Assembly (NCBI RefSeq): GCF_042665195.1
Contig: NZ_JBHTBW010000014.1
Coordinates: 1-58,068 of the forward strand
Origin: Laceyella putida
Lineage (GTDB): Bacteria > Bacillota > Bacilli > Thermoactinomycetales > Thermoactinomycetaceae
Direction: 5' to 3'
DNA: 58,068 bases
The position numbers were made by a program, and so were the translations under genes. This document shows, in pieces, positions 16,980 to 25,938 of the stretch (position 1 is its first letter; the number at the start of each line of letters is the position of its first letter). Below the pieces are notes generated by a model. That model saw only the letters and a list, made by a program, of their open reading frames with translations. It did no database searches and was not told the origin of the DNA.

Positions 16980-17840
16980 TCAATCCAATTTTTTCACCCA
17001 GATATTCATGTCCTCAAACCGGCCAGCGATCTGGCTGTTTTGAATGAGGCGCCCTTTGTACTCAAACCCATGGCGCGAGATCACAATATTCATCCCGACG
17101 GATACCGCGCGCGTAAGGGAAAACAAGTTTGGCACCCCCCGTGCCCGCATCCGCTTCTCCAAATCAAAAATGATCGCGCTTAACAAGCCTTTGCCCCGGT
17201 AATCAGGATGTGTGGCACAATCAGTGATCTCGGCACAATTGTAACGGGTAAACACATCCGCCGAAGCCGCGCTCACAATCTTCCCGTTGTGGGTGACAAC
17301 GGAGAAATAAACATGGTTGCGAAGGCACTTTTTAATAAATTCGGGATCATGCACGGGCGTGGGATAGGTTTCAAATACGGTGCGATATAACGCAGCCAAC
17401 TCTTCCGCATCCTCCTCTGTCGCATGACGCAAAGTAAAGGAAGGATCAAGCTCCGGCGGCTCCGTTATGGTTTCTTTCCGCTCGGCCAACTCGACGATCT
17501 CATCTTTCTTCTCCGCATCTTTTTCCACCGCGCGGCGGCCATCGATGAAGCGGGACAAAATCACCGCCGGTTCCCCGTTGAAAAAAACGCTGATCTCCCC
17601 TTCTTTCTCAAAACCCATTTCTTCAAACGCCTTCGTATCATCCGGATCCGCGTAAATCATGACTTTCCCGATATCTTTCTCTTCCGCCAATTCAGCCAGG
17701 TGATTCGCCAAAGCTTCGATGTCTTCGGATTTGTAGTGCAACAACTTCATGCGGCTATTGTGCTCATCCATTTCAAGAACGGTGTTCTTTGGCGAATAAT
17801 CAACAGTGGTCAAATCAGTAACCTCCCCTTTTTTACTCAT
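16980..17840 (-). CDS. ablB: Putative beta-lysine N-acetyltransferase (AblB/YodP)
   Basis: A 286-residue protein of the AblB type: an N-terminal region (1-125) with GKVMIYADPDDTKAFEEMGF and FFNGEPAVILSRFID, then a GNAT domain (about 135-280) with CATHPDYRGKGLLSAIIFDLE as the acetyl-CoA loop. Its known role is acetylating beta-lysine to the osmolyte N-epsilon-acetyl-beta-lysine after lysine 2,3-aminomutase (AblA/KamA). That partner is not in this window. In B. subtilis the homologue yodP sits in a sporulation-controlled kamA cluster. The ATG has only a weak GGGAAG site, so the exact start is less sure. Confidence 0.82.
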   Translation of the reverse strand: MSKKGEVTDLTTVDYSPKNTVLEMDEHNSRMKLLHYKSEDIEALANHLAELAEEKDIGKVMIYADPDDTKAFEEMGFEKEGEISVFFNGEPAVILSRFIDGRRAVEKDAEKKDEIVELAERKETITEPPELDPSFTLRHATEEDAEELAALYRTVFETYPTPVHDPEFIKKCLRNHVYFSVVTHNGKIVSAASADVFTRYNCAEITDCATHPDYRGKGLLSAIIFDLEKRMRARGVPNLFSLTRAVSVGMNIVISRHGFEYKGRLIQNSQIAGRFEDMNIWVKKLD

Positions 17841-18109
17841 TATTAAACTTCCCTAAACGAATAAAAATTAACATGTTTTCGTTCGCATAAAAAAAGAGGA
17901 CGGCACGAAGCTCGATTTCACCTATGTTTCCTGCTCGCCAAGCCGCAAGAGGGGAAAAGATTTTTTCACAACATCAAATAACTTTGGCTTCCATCCGCAT
18001 TTTTAAAAATGACTTGCAAATGAAATGTTTATTATAGTATGAAATGGTCATTTTCGATCATCCCACACATCTTCCGCAATGAACAAAACCATCACAAGCG
18101 AGGTGAAAA

Positions 18110-18187
18110 AACCGCTGCTAAAAAGCGGAAGAACATAGTTTCCGCGTGGGCAAGACAAAAACGCGACTATGTTTGTTAGCGGCGGTT
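18110..18187 (+). promoter_or_regulatory. Large imperfect hairpin upstream of the MFS relic
   Basis: AACCGCTGCTAA (18110) pairs with TTAGCGGCGGTT (18176) and inner ACATAGT with ACTATGT, leaving a bulged stem about 78 nt long. A 19-codon frame (MNKTITSEVKKPLLKSGRT) runs from about 18080 into its first arm, but without a clear ribosome site. Such leader-hairpin pairs act as attenuators before some drug-resistance genes; here that is only a possibility. The rest of 17841-18109 shows no gene. Confidence 0.3.
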
Positions 18188-18284
18188 GTTCAGCCATGAC
18201 CCATTTGATGATCAAACCACTCCGACAGGGACGGCAAAGAAATATCGAACACACCAATCACAACAGAATGGGGTCTGAACAACC

Positions 18285-18527
18285 ATGTCGATATCGAAGC
18301 ATAACGTGCGGTGCCTGTTTTGGGCCAACTTGTGGGGAGGCGTCAATTTTCTAGAGCCGCTTCTCACCCTCTTTTATTTCGCGCGGGGAATCACCCATAC
18401 AGACATCTTTTTTATCCTGCTCAGTTTCAACATGTCAATGCTTGTCTTTGAATTGCCGGAAGAATACAAACATGTATACATGATAGACGATTATTCGGCA
18501 TTTTGTATACAATATTGCGTATTTTAA
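18285..18527 (+). pseudogene. N-terminal relic of an MFS transporter
   Basis: The first 58 codons read as MFS helix 1 and 2: CLFWANLWGGVNFLEPLLTL, then FYFARGITHTDIFFILLSFN and SMLVFELP, where an intact gene would go on with TG..AD. Instead the frame runs on for 22 unrelated codons and stops. The rest of the transporter is absent. A terminator-like hairpin follows at 18613. The 18660-18870 stretch holds nothing I can recognise. Confidence 0.6.
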
Positions 18528-18612
18528 TGAAGGAAACGGCTCGATCCCATTTGCCTAATAATAGTAATATTCATATGAAGATAATAGATTCATCCAAAAG
18601 TAAAAAATAGCC

Positions 18613-18640
18613 AAGTCGTCCTTCGGGGCGACTTTTATTA
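18613..18640 (+). terminator. Terminator after the MFS relic
   Basis: Stem AAGTCGTCC/GGGCGACTT with a UUCG-like loop, followed by TTATTATA. Confidence 0.7.
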
Positions 18641-18874
18641 TATAAAAACGGCCACAAAAGACTTTGGGGTAATACCAGCTCATTGATCGTCACGGTAGAC
18701 ATCATCTTTATACAACTGCCGTTTTATTCGTTCTTTGTCTTTGGGTCAATTCAGCACCATTCTTCTCTTCGTTAAACTGTTCTTATCATGATTAAAGCGA
18801 TCTTGAAAGGGTTCACTTAGATATTCACACTATGTGAGGTCATTAAAAGATCTTTCCTTTCACCCTTACGTTTA

Positions 18875-19165
18875 TCACTTCGCTTCCATCCACATCCCTT
18901 GTACGATCACCGACTTGATCACCCACTGGTCACCGTCCCTCACACAAGGAAACCGAATATCTTCACCTGAATGATAAAGATACAGATGATCTTCTGTTTG
19001 AAGTAGGACCTGACATTCCTGAATTAATTGATCAATGTCTCGGCCACACCATCTTTTCCCCAACCGTTGCTCTAATCGTTCCCGTAGATGCCGCGTAAAG
19101 CGGAAGCGAGCCGGGTCAAGGATATTCCCTCCCTTGTTCCATCTCCTTGAGAAAATGATAAACAA
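18875..19165 (-). CDS. Small hypothetical protein, possibly DUF4258-like
   Basis: A 96-residue protein, with a core FRFTRHLRERLEQRLGK that resembles the opening of DUF4258/RelE-like folds (F..H...R...R) and a later VIKSVIVQGMWM strand. No catalytic residues can be named. It follows the S1 gene in the same direction. The TTG at 19165 overlaps that gene by 50 bases and has no good ribosome site; translation may start nearer the AAGGGAGGGAAT that spans the S1 stop, but no standard codon is in frame there. Real gene probable, exact start uncertain. Confidence 0.5.
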   Translation of the reverse strand: MFIIFSRRWNKGGNILDPARFRFTRHLRERLEQRLGKRWCGRDIDQLIQECQVLLQTEDHLYLYHSGEDIRFPCVRDGDQWVIKSVIVQGMWMEAK

Positions 19166-19664
19166 GGTCCCGCTTGAATGTAGGGAGTGTCTTTGTCATA
19201 GCCATTGTGAACTGGAACACCCCCATTTCCCTTACCATCTCTTTGACTTTTTGTTTCGACTCTTCAGACACTAAGCCGAATTCCCTGGAGAGATATTGGA
19301 TGATTTCTTGTACTTCGTCAGCCGGCGCCTGTTTCTCCGGCAATGGTTCTTTGATATTGGCCAGTACTTTAAACGGATTTTCCTTTTTATCATGATGCAA
19401 AAGACTGAGTTCCAACTTATTATCATCTTTGACTTGTCGGACTTCCGCTTCAATGATCTGCATGGTTTGTAGTTCTAACCCCTCTGGTATTTGGGAGATA
19501 TGAATGAGGCCCGAGGCCAGATACTGATCTTTCGTTACCACAAACGCACCATAGTCTACCAATTTCGTAATGCGTACCGAAATCTTGTCCCCTGGTTGAT
19601 ACGGAAGATCGGGAGTTTTCCTTTCTTGATACAGATGATTCATGATGTTCTCGTCAATGCCCAT
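19116..19664 (-). CDS. S1-domain RNA-binding protein
   Basis: A 182-residue protein with one S1 domain (about residues 20-95): GDKISVRITKLVDYGAFVV, SGLIHISQIP and VRQVKDDNKLELSLL, the usual OB-fold landmarks. The C-terminal 80 residues are charged and helical (LSREFGLVSEESKQKVKEMV). Single-S1 proteins of this kind in Bacillota (YugI/CvfD-like) bind ribosomes or mRNA and tune stress translation; that role is inferred by family. GGAGTGA lies 7 bases before the ATG. It forms a small operon with the 96-residue gene after it. Confidence 0.75.
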   Translation of the reverse strand: MGIDENIMNHLYQERKTPDLPYQPGDKISVRITKLVDYGAFVVTKDQYLASGLIHISQIPEGLELQTMQIIEAEVRQVKDDNKLELSLLHHDKKENPFKVLANIKEPLPEKQAPADEVQEIIQYLSREFGLVSEESKQKVKEMVREMGVFQFTMAMTKTLPTFKRDLVYHFLKEMEQGREYP

Positions 19665-19828
19665 TAATCATTCACTCCAATGGTTGTTATTTAATCGATT
19701 ATACCATTTGTTGAACTGATACTAGGTTAGAGGAAAATATTTCCCATGTTTCGGTACCACAAAATTAGTTTTGGGGGTTCCGACAGAAACACGCGGATTA
19801 ACCACGCTAAGAATCAAGAGTAACCAAA

Positions 19829-19868
19829 AACCCGATTTTCAACCATGCTTAGGGCTGATCATCGGGTT
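19829..19868 (-). terminator. Terminator downstream of the interrupted methyltransferase gene
   Basis: Stem AACCCGAT/ATCGGGTT, 24-nt loop, followed on the minus strand by TTTGGTTAC. It sits about 110 bases after the original stop of the methyltransferase relic. The rest of 19665-19979 shows no gene. Confidence 0.5.
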
Positions 19869-20179
19869 AATATAGGTAAATCAAACGCTAATGGGGTAGA
19901 ACCAGCAACTGAACGACAAAGCGCAATTTGCCCAAATAATGGTAAATGTCCGTTCACTGAACGAGGTGTTCACAAATAGTTACTTCTGAAACCAGCGTGG
20001 AATCATTCTACCTGTTCTATTCATTTGAGACTCCACACGGCTGAAGCCGTGGGATTCTTGGATAGTTAATGTCCTCAATCCATTTCTGCTTTGGACAACT
20101 TCCAAGTTCAGGGCTGTCTCATCAGCCCATCCCATACAGTTCTACAACATCGTTGCATGTACCCATATGGGCGGCGTAC

Positions 20180-21237
20180 CTATGACCAGTACGCGGCGGC
20201 GAGTCCAGATATCGCCTTACCTATATTGATTGCTCCGTTTAAGTCTGCATGGCAGGTATAGCCACACCGCTTACACTGGAAGCGAAGTCCCTTTCGATTC
20301 GCTTTTTCACGATGTCCACATTTGCAGGTTTGACTGGTATATTCCGCTTTGACTTCTTCAAAGCGGATCCCAGCCATCTCCGCTTTATAGCGGATGAATT
20401 CTTTGAGTTGGTAGAACGCCCATGAGTGAAGATTTCTCCCTGCTTCTTTTTTAGATTTGGCTCTGTTGCGAATGTCGGTCAAGTCTTCCATGCGAATGAC
20501 ACCCACACCGTGGGCGAGTGCATAGTTGACAATGTGCCGACTGATCATATGATTCTGATTTTTCATCCAACGGGATTCTTTATTCTTTGACTTCTTCATT
20601 GCTGAAAGTTTCTTGGTTTTGCCCAGTTTACGCCTAGCTGAATAGCGCCTGCGAGTATAAGCACATTCATTTCCTTTAAAAGACTGGGTTCCCACACTGG
20701 CTACAGCTAAGTAGCGCAGACCTAAGTCTACTCCCATCGCTTTTTGATCTTGGCTTTTCTGCACATCAAATGAGATGGCAATAGCCAGAACCCATTTCTG
20801 TTTCTTCTTGTAGAGTTTTCCGGCTCCTTGCTTGGCAGTACCCGCTATGATTCGTTCTAACCATGCTTGTTGAAAGGGACGAGCCACTACAGGAACGCCA
20901 ACCTTCTTTTCTAGAGTGGGAAAAGCAACCGTGTAGAAAGCTCCCGCTTTCTCTATTTTTAGATTCTGATTGTTAAAGCAACACCACATCTTCTTAAAGG
21001 TCTTCGCTTCTTGATTTTTCATTTGCGACTTCACCTCACGAATCGTTGATTCGTGACAGCAGAAGGGAACGTTTCAGAAGAAAATTCTTTGAATATCTTA
21101 CTTGTTGCTTTGTTCACTTCTGGATGTGTGAGTAGCCAGTTCGCAAATTCCGTATTCATCTCGGTCATTCGTTGGTACATCTGCTGTTTAGCTTGGGTTG
21201 GTTTATGTAGCTCTAAGCGTAGTGTGATGGTTGGCAT
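20180..21237 (-). pseudogene. tnpB: TnpB RNA-guided nuclease gene, frameshifted
   Basis: Two frames make up one TnpB. The first (21031-21237) starts MPTITLRLELHKPTQAKQQM and ends NQRFVR; the second (20180-21034) covers the rest. Relatives read NQTIREVKSQ across the join, so one base is missing near 21050 and the frames overlap as GTGA. The RuvC residues are present: Asp in GVDLGLRYLAV, Glu in RMEDLTDIRN, Asp in CHADLNGAIN, and the zinc finger CKCGH...CKRCGY is intact. Restart at the overlapping GTG could still make the C-terminal 284 residues, but the N-terminal TAM-reading part would be separate. TnpB cuts DNA next to TTAC using a guide RNA from the element's right end. Confidence 0.8.
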
Positions 21238-21241
21238 GTGT

Positions 21242-21635
21242 TCATCCCCTTGTCTTCTGTGATTCTACATAGCGTTTAATGGTTTCACTTGATACATTTC
21301 CTGTACTAACGAAGAAAGAACGTGTCCAAAGACTTACCAGATGGGACAAGTGCTTAAATTCTTGTCTCAGTCTTCTTGAAGTCACTCCTTTCACTTTTGC
21401 CATGATATCCGATGGTGAATGAGTGGGAAGACCGTTCAAGAACAAATAACCATGATCAGGCATGACTTCCATAGCGACAATCAACCATTCATCTTCACAA
21501 ATTTCGGTCACCCGTTCCTTGAATCGCTCTTCTACTTCATTTCACCAGTACTTTTCTTCGATAGCGCGGACAGAAAACAAAATGATAGTTGATTAAAGAG
21601 ACCATTGTTCTTGTTCTTCTGTCGTCTTGTTCCAT
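21242..21635 (-). pseudogene. tnpA: TnpA Y1 transposase gene, frameshifted, HUH motif lost
   Basis: The N-terminal frame gives MEQDDRRTRTMVSLINYHFV then FCPRYRRKVLVK; a one-base shift leads to EVEERFKERVTEICEDEW and the rest to EETIKRYVESQKTRG-like end. The catalytic HUH motif, normally PDHVHLFL, reads PDHGYLFL, so the second metal-binding His is Tyr. The Tyr nucleophile near the end (KRYVESQ) remains. It cannot be active as read; mobilisation of the local copies would need an intact transposase elsewhere. Confidence 0.8.
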
Positions 21636-22562
21636 ATCCAGATCCTAACCGTTCGATCCGCAAACTGCAACATCAAAAGATAAAAAATAGTTGCTCTAAG
21701 CATCCCCTTTATGGGGATACCGAGCAACGCCGTCTTTCATCCCACGATTGAAACCGTGGGCTTTCAGCCAGCAAAAATCTGTAAGATTGATACTCTTCTC
21801 CAAACTGATCGAGCATCATTTGTTCTTCGCGCGGCACACGCAAGAAATACATCAGCATGGGAACGCCAAAATAGCCAGAGAGCTACAACAGAGACCGCTA
21901 CTCCAATCCATCCCACCCAAGATGCAAGCTGATAATCGGCAAAACTCAGTAACGGAGTGAAAGCATAGATTAGTGGAATGACTATCATCCCGATGAACAA
22001 CAGAGAAAGTAGGAATATTTCTAAAGTCGTTTTACGGCTGTCAACAATCTGATTCGTTTTAGTCTGTCTGCCATAAGGCAGGCGCATAATGCACATTATT
22101 ATCAAGCCCAAAAAGTAGATGATTTAAACATACTCTGTCCTCCCACAACATCTTTTCTCCCACTCTTTCCATTCGTGATAGATTGGACTAACCCGACCTT
22201 TTGAAAAGAAAGTAGGGTTTCTTCAAGACTTGGATTTACTCTTTCACTTTTTTAAGGGGGTCAGCCGCAGGTTGTTTTACAAATGTTGGTTCAGCTTTAC
22301 GCCCATGACCCGTTAAATACCAAATACTTATCTAAAAAAACTCCTATAAAGCCTGTGCTACTTTTCCGGTACTACAATGGGTCCACTGTAATCCAGTTCG
22401 GAACATGCCAGTGTCTTAGAATGGGACAAGACCGATTCAAACGTATGATTAGACTCCTTAATATGATTAGGACTTTTAGCACCGAGCATTAGAAAATTCG
22501 CGCATATTCGGGATCGTCGTATCATTTCGGGAATACGTTTAGACATATTTTAGACAAAAATC

Positions 22563-22597
22563 ACCGACTCCTCATACGTTAAGGAGTCGGTAATTTT
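22563..22597. terminator. Bidirectional terminator after the rph-like gene
   Basis: Perfect stem ACCGACTCCT/AGGAGTCGGT with a 9-nt loop; AATTTTATTTTT follows on the plus strand and GATTTTTG on the minus. The remaining 22112-22560 contains an unrecognised minus frame (22358-22546) with no start signal and nothing else of note. Confidence 0.8.
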
Positions 22598-22633
22598 ATT
22601 TTTCCTGAAAAGCTAATGGTAAGACTACAAAAA

Positions 22634-25019
22634 TCACAGTATTTCTATATACCCTTCCGTTCCGTTGACACGGATCCTCTGTCCGTCTTTTATCAGCTTT
22701 GTGGCGTTTTCCACACTTACGACTGCCGGAAGACCATATTCGCGCGCAATGACGGATCCATGGGTCATAAGCCCGCCTACTTCCGTCACCAAGCCTTTGA
22801 CGGATACAAACAGCGGCGTCCAGCTGGGATCAGTGAATGAAGTTACCAGGATATTGCCCTCCTCTATGTTGGCGTCCTCCATCTTTAAAACGACACGTGC
22901 GCGGCCCTCGATGATGCCCGATGAAACGGGTATGCCTACCAAGGCACCCTGGGGGATATTGTCGGTGTTGTATTCGCCAAATATGACCTCGCCCTCAGAC
23001 GTCATCATCCGCGGGGGTGTCAACTTCACATAAACCCCGTATTCCTCTTTTCTCTCGGTTATGATACTGTAATCCAGCCGGTTTGTGCGAACGACCTCCC
23101 GAAGTTCCTCAAACGACAGATAGTAGATATCCTCCTTCTCCTTGATGACGCCCTTTTCCACGAGCCGTTCGGCCTCCTTCAGCAACGCCTGTTTATAAAT
23201 GTAGTACCGTTTGATTAAGGCATACTTGGGATATTCCCGATAGCCAATAAAATTGCGCAAAACGCTGATCATCTTCTTTGTTTTTTTGGCTTTTCGTTTG
23301 CCGCCCGGCAACGGCTCCAAACGGCTTAAAAGCTCCTGCTCCTTCTGCTCGGCTTTCAGCCGTCCTTGCTCAAATTTGACATTGCGCGCATTCGGTTCAA
23401 AATTCTTGATGTTGCTGAGAATCATGGGGATCAGTGCGGTTGGCTGTTCAAGCCAACGGGGCTTGGTGATATCGATCTCCCCGGAACAACGCATGCCGTA
23501 TTTTTCAAGGTATGCCCTCAGGGCGTCACTGACCGCAGCACCGCCTCGTGGATCATACATGACTTTCTTCAATTGATGATGGTCCTGTAAAATAAATGCA
23601 AACAGTTCATCTCCAGATACGTTTGCGATTCTTTGCTGAAGATCTCTTATCGATTTCTCGATCTCGGAAATAAGATTTTGAATGATCGATACGTCGTTTT
23701 TTCGGTAGATTTTAATCAAGATTTTGATCACTTCAATAAGAAGATCCCAAGATAGTCCCATTGTGCGCATCATTGCACGCATACTGAAAACCCTCTTGCC
23801 GCGCGGCAATGATTTGACAAAATCCTTCCGCTTCATTAAGCTCAAGATCGCGTTCCACATCAGAGGATCGTTCATACCCATACTGAGTACGATCCTTCGG
23901 CCGATGGGCGATGCCAGATCGTGCGTGATATCGAGAAACAGCCTTCCACCGGCTTTGTGCATTAGCAGATCACCTAGAACAACCCCAATGGTTTGATGGC
24001 ATCTGTCATCATCTGCTGATGGCCAAACGATATATAGACACGGTTCTCCCCATCATTCACGTCGGGGATCGGGTATAAAGTGGTGATCGGGCGACTCTGC
24101 ACGATATAGAACGTATCCTCAAAAAAGCACCATTCGATGTCCTGGGGGCAGGCAAAATAGGCTTCGATCTTTCGACCTATACGCTCCAATTGCAAAATCT
24201 GCTCATCCGTCAGTGTCTGCTTATTCTGCCAGTCGGGCTCGATCTCCCGTTCCTCTGTACCCCCTTCTTTTAATGCATAAACAGCCAATTTCTTGGTGGA
24301 GATCGTCTTCTCGATAATTCTTCCCTCACGCACCTTATAGTTATCTGCAGACACCAAGCCGGAGACGAGCGCTTCGCCAAGCCCAAAGCTGGCATCGATG
24401 GACAACACCTTCCGGTTGGAGGTGACGGGATCAGCTGTAAATAAAATCCCCGAAGCCTGTGGGAAAACCATCCGCTGGATCACGACAGACAGGTAGACCT
24501 TGCGGTGGTCGAATCCATTTTGCATGCGGTAGATCACGGCCCGATCTGTAAACAGTGACGCCCAGCATTTGCCGATATGCCGCAAGATCGCCTCTTTTCC
24601 TATGATGTTCAAATACGTATCTTGCTGGCCTGCAAAGGAAGCAAGCGGTAAATCCTCGGCCGTGGCGCTGGAACGTACGGCATAAGCCTGCCTCTCGCCA
24701 AGCTCTGAGAGATAACGAATGATCTCTTCTTCGATGTCCGGGTCGATTTCCACTTCTTCGATGATCTTACGGATCTTTCTGCTGATTTCACTGATTTCTT
24801 CCCTTTCTTCCACCTTCAGTAGCGACAGTTGATCCAGTAACGCGTTAAACTCCCTGTTATGTTCAATGGTCTTTTTATAGGCCTCGGTGGTGACGCAAAA
24901 ACCCTCCGGTACCGTATTCCCTCGATCCTTGATAATTCCCCTAAGTTTAAGCCTTTTCCCCCGACAAGCATGCGCTTGGTTTTGTCGATCTCCTGAAATC
25001 CAAGTACATATGAAGGCAT
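22634..25019 (-). pseudogene. rph: Rifampicin phosphotransferase/PEP synthase-like gene with two frameshifts
   Basis: Three frames in order rebuild one ~800-residue enzyme. Frame 1 (24816-25019): LGFQEIDKTKRMLVGGKGLN, the ATP-grasp start. Frame 2 (23974-24813): SSATAEDLPLASFAGQQDTY, DIEWCFFEDTFYIVQSRPIT. Frame 3 (22634-23962): AGGRLFLDITHDLASPIGRR and the swivelling His domain GGLMTHGSVIAREYGLPAVV. The first join lacks one base near 24940 (EGIR-VPEGFCVTTEAY is expected); the second has lost bases near 23970. Such enzymes move the beta-phosphate of ATP to rifamycin. Start has AAGGAGG. It lies 22 bases after the tetR gene, in one operon. If the breaks are assembly errors the gene would be intact. 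Confidence 0.75.
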
Positions 25020-25041
25020 ACGGAATATCCCTCCTTTGTAT

Positions 25042-25653
25042 TTACCGTTCTATTCCATATCGGATCATGGCCAGAAAACGGTTCATCTCGTCGATTATGC
25101 GTTCCATATATTTTTCATCCAAATTGGTTTTATCCGTTACCTCCGTTAAAACCTTGTCTTCAAAATGTTTCAATGTGATCCGGATCAGTTCAAATGCCTG
25201 CCTGCGGTCCACGCCTTCTTTGAGAGGGACTTTGTCAAACAAACGTTCCAATACCTTATTCCTGGTGGCCATCAGTAAACCCATTTTTTCTTCAATATCC
25301 GCCTTCAGTTCTTTCGGCGTCGCATAATAGACTTCCATCAACAATTTGTACTCATCGGGATTTTTTTTAAAGTAATCAAGTTCGATGCGGCTGAATTGGT
25401 CTATGGCTTCAAAAAAGTCCCTGTATTCCGGCAGATCGTCAAAGCGAAGTTCAGCCTTCACTTTTTCAAGGCATCGATCCAAAACACAGAAATACAATTC
25501 TTTCTTGCTCTTGAAATGATGAAAAATCAGGGCCTTGGATATGCCGGCCGCCTCTGCCAACATCGCGGTCGTGGTCTTTTCATATCCGTGACGGGCGAAT
25601 ACAGCCAAACAGGCGTCCAAGATTTGTTCTTTTTCATAAAGTTGTAAAGGCAA
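25042..25653 (-). CDS. TetR/AcrR-family regulator
   Basis: A roughly 203-residue repressor with an N-terminal helix-turn-helix (about 10-55: QILDACLAVFARHGYEKTT, MLAEAAGISKALIFHHFKSK, KELYF) and an all-helical ligand domain. I set the start at the TTG 9 bases after AAGGAG; the ATG at 25662 touches that site. It is first in an operon with the broken rph-like gene. A 24-bp palindrome lies on its promoter, so it almost surely represses itself and the enzyme, perhaps relieved by a rifamycin-like ligand (inference). Confidence 0.85.
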   Translation of the reverse strand: MPLQLYEKEQILDACLAVFARHGYEKTTTAMLAEAAGISKALIFHHFKSKKELYFCVLDRCLEKVKAELRFDDLPEYRDFFEAIDQFSRIELDYFKKNPDEYKLLMEVYYATPKELKADIEEKMGLLMATRNKVLERLFDKVPLKEGVDRRQAFELIRITLKHFEDKVLTEVTDKTNLDEKYMERIIDEMNRFLAMIRYGIER

Positions 25654-25696
25654 GGGTTTCATCTCCTTCCATTATGCTGACCATGAAGTTAGTATA

Positions 25697-25729
25697 ATTT
25701 TAGCGTATACTGACTTATCGGTCAATATA
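25697..25729 (-). promoter_or_regulatory. tetR promoter with TetR-type operator
   Basis: Minus-strand -35 TTGACC (25720-25725), 17-bp spacer, -10 TAAAAT (25697-25702). The palindrome TATAnTGAC-6-GTCAnTATA spans 25706-25729, overlapping the -35 and spacer. Confidence 0.75.
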
Positions 25730-25820
25730 ATTTATATTAGGCCCAGAGGGAACGAACTATTTTGAGGCCACCTGTCCAATAAATGGAATCTATTTTGTCG
25801 TGAGGAATGAAAACAAAAAA

Positions 25821-25875
25821 CTGTCAACCCTGACCCGTTTTTCACATTGGGAGGTTGACAGACTTTTTGTTTTGG
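25821..25875. terminator. Terminator of the methyltransferase operon
   Basis: Stem CTGTCAACC/GGTTGACAG, 23-nt loop, T-runs on both sides (TTTTTTGTTTTC on the minus strand). The rest of 25663-25938 shows only the tetR promoter. Confidence 0.65.
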
Positions 25876-25938
25876 GGATCACCATTGGATTTCATTTCTT
25901 GGGCGGATGACTCCAAAATGACTGGATGCTAACGAGTG

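Larger units (their letters stand above)
20025..21780 (-). mobile_element. IS200/IS605-family element, IS608-like, with degenerate tnpA and tnpB (copy 1)
   Basis: On the minus strand the left end starts AGATTTTTGC directly after a TTAC target (21781-21784), with the hairpin CCCACG/CGTGGG at 21741-21760. The right end carries the hairpin CACGGCT/AGCCGTG (20036-20051) and ends in TCAA. TTAC plus TCAA are the known cleavage sites of IS608. No target duplication is made, as expected. Length 1756 bp. It holds tnpA then tnpB in the usual order, both damaged. Two further copies in this window share its ends. Confidence 0.85.
19980..22111 (-). pseudogene. Isoprenylcysteine carboxyl methyltransferase-family gene, internally deleted and split by an IS
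   Basis: The 5' part (21781-22111) encodes helices such as EIFLLSLLFIGMIVIPLIYA and WVGWIGVAVSVVALWLFW ending RSHAD. A second frame then gives LMYFLRVPREEQMMLDQFGE and EYQSY. The 3' part lies across the IS (19980-20024): MNRTGRMIPRWFQK and a stop. Intact relatives read ...RVPREE.MM...FGEEY..YM.RTGR.IPR, so the two ends join perfectly when the IS is removed. Between RSHAD and LMYF about 70 codons of the catalytic core are missing. Both lesions make it non-functional. Confidence 0.7.

Noticed and set aside
22358..22546. Minus-strand 62-codon frame
   Set aside because: No start signal and no recognised family; it may be another relic but I cannot support it.
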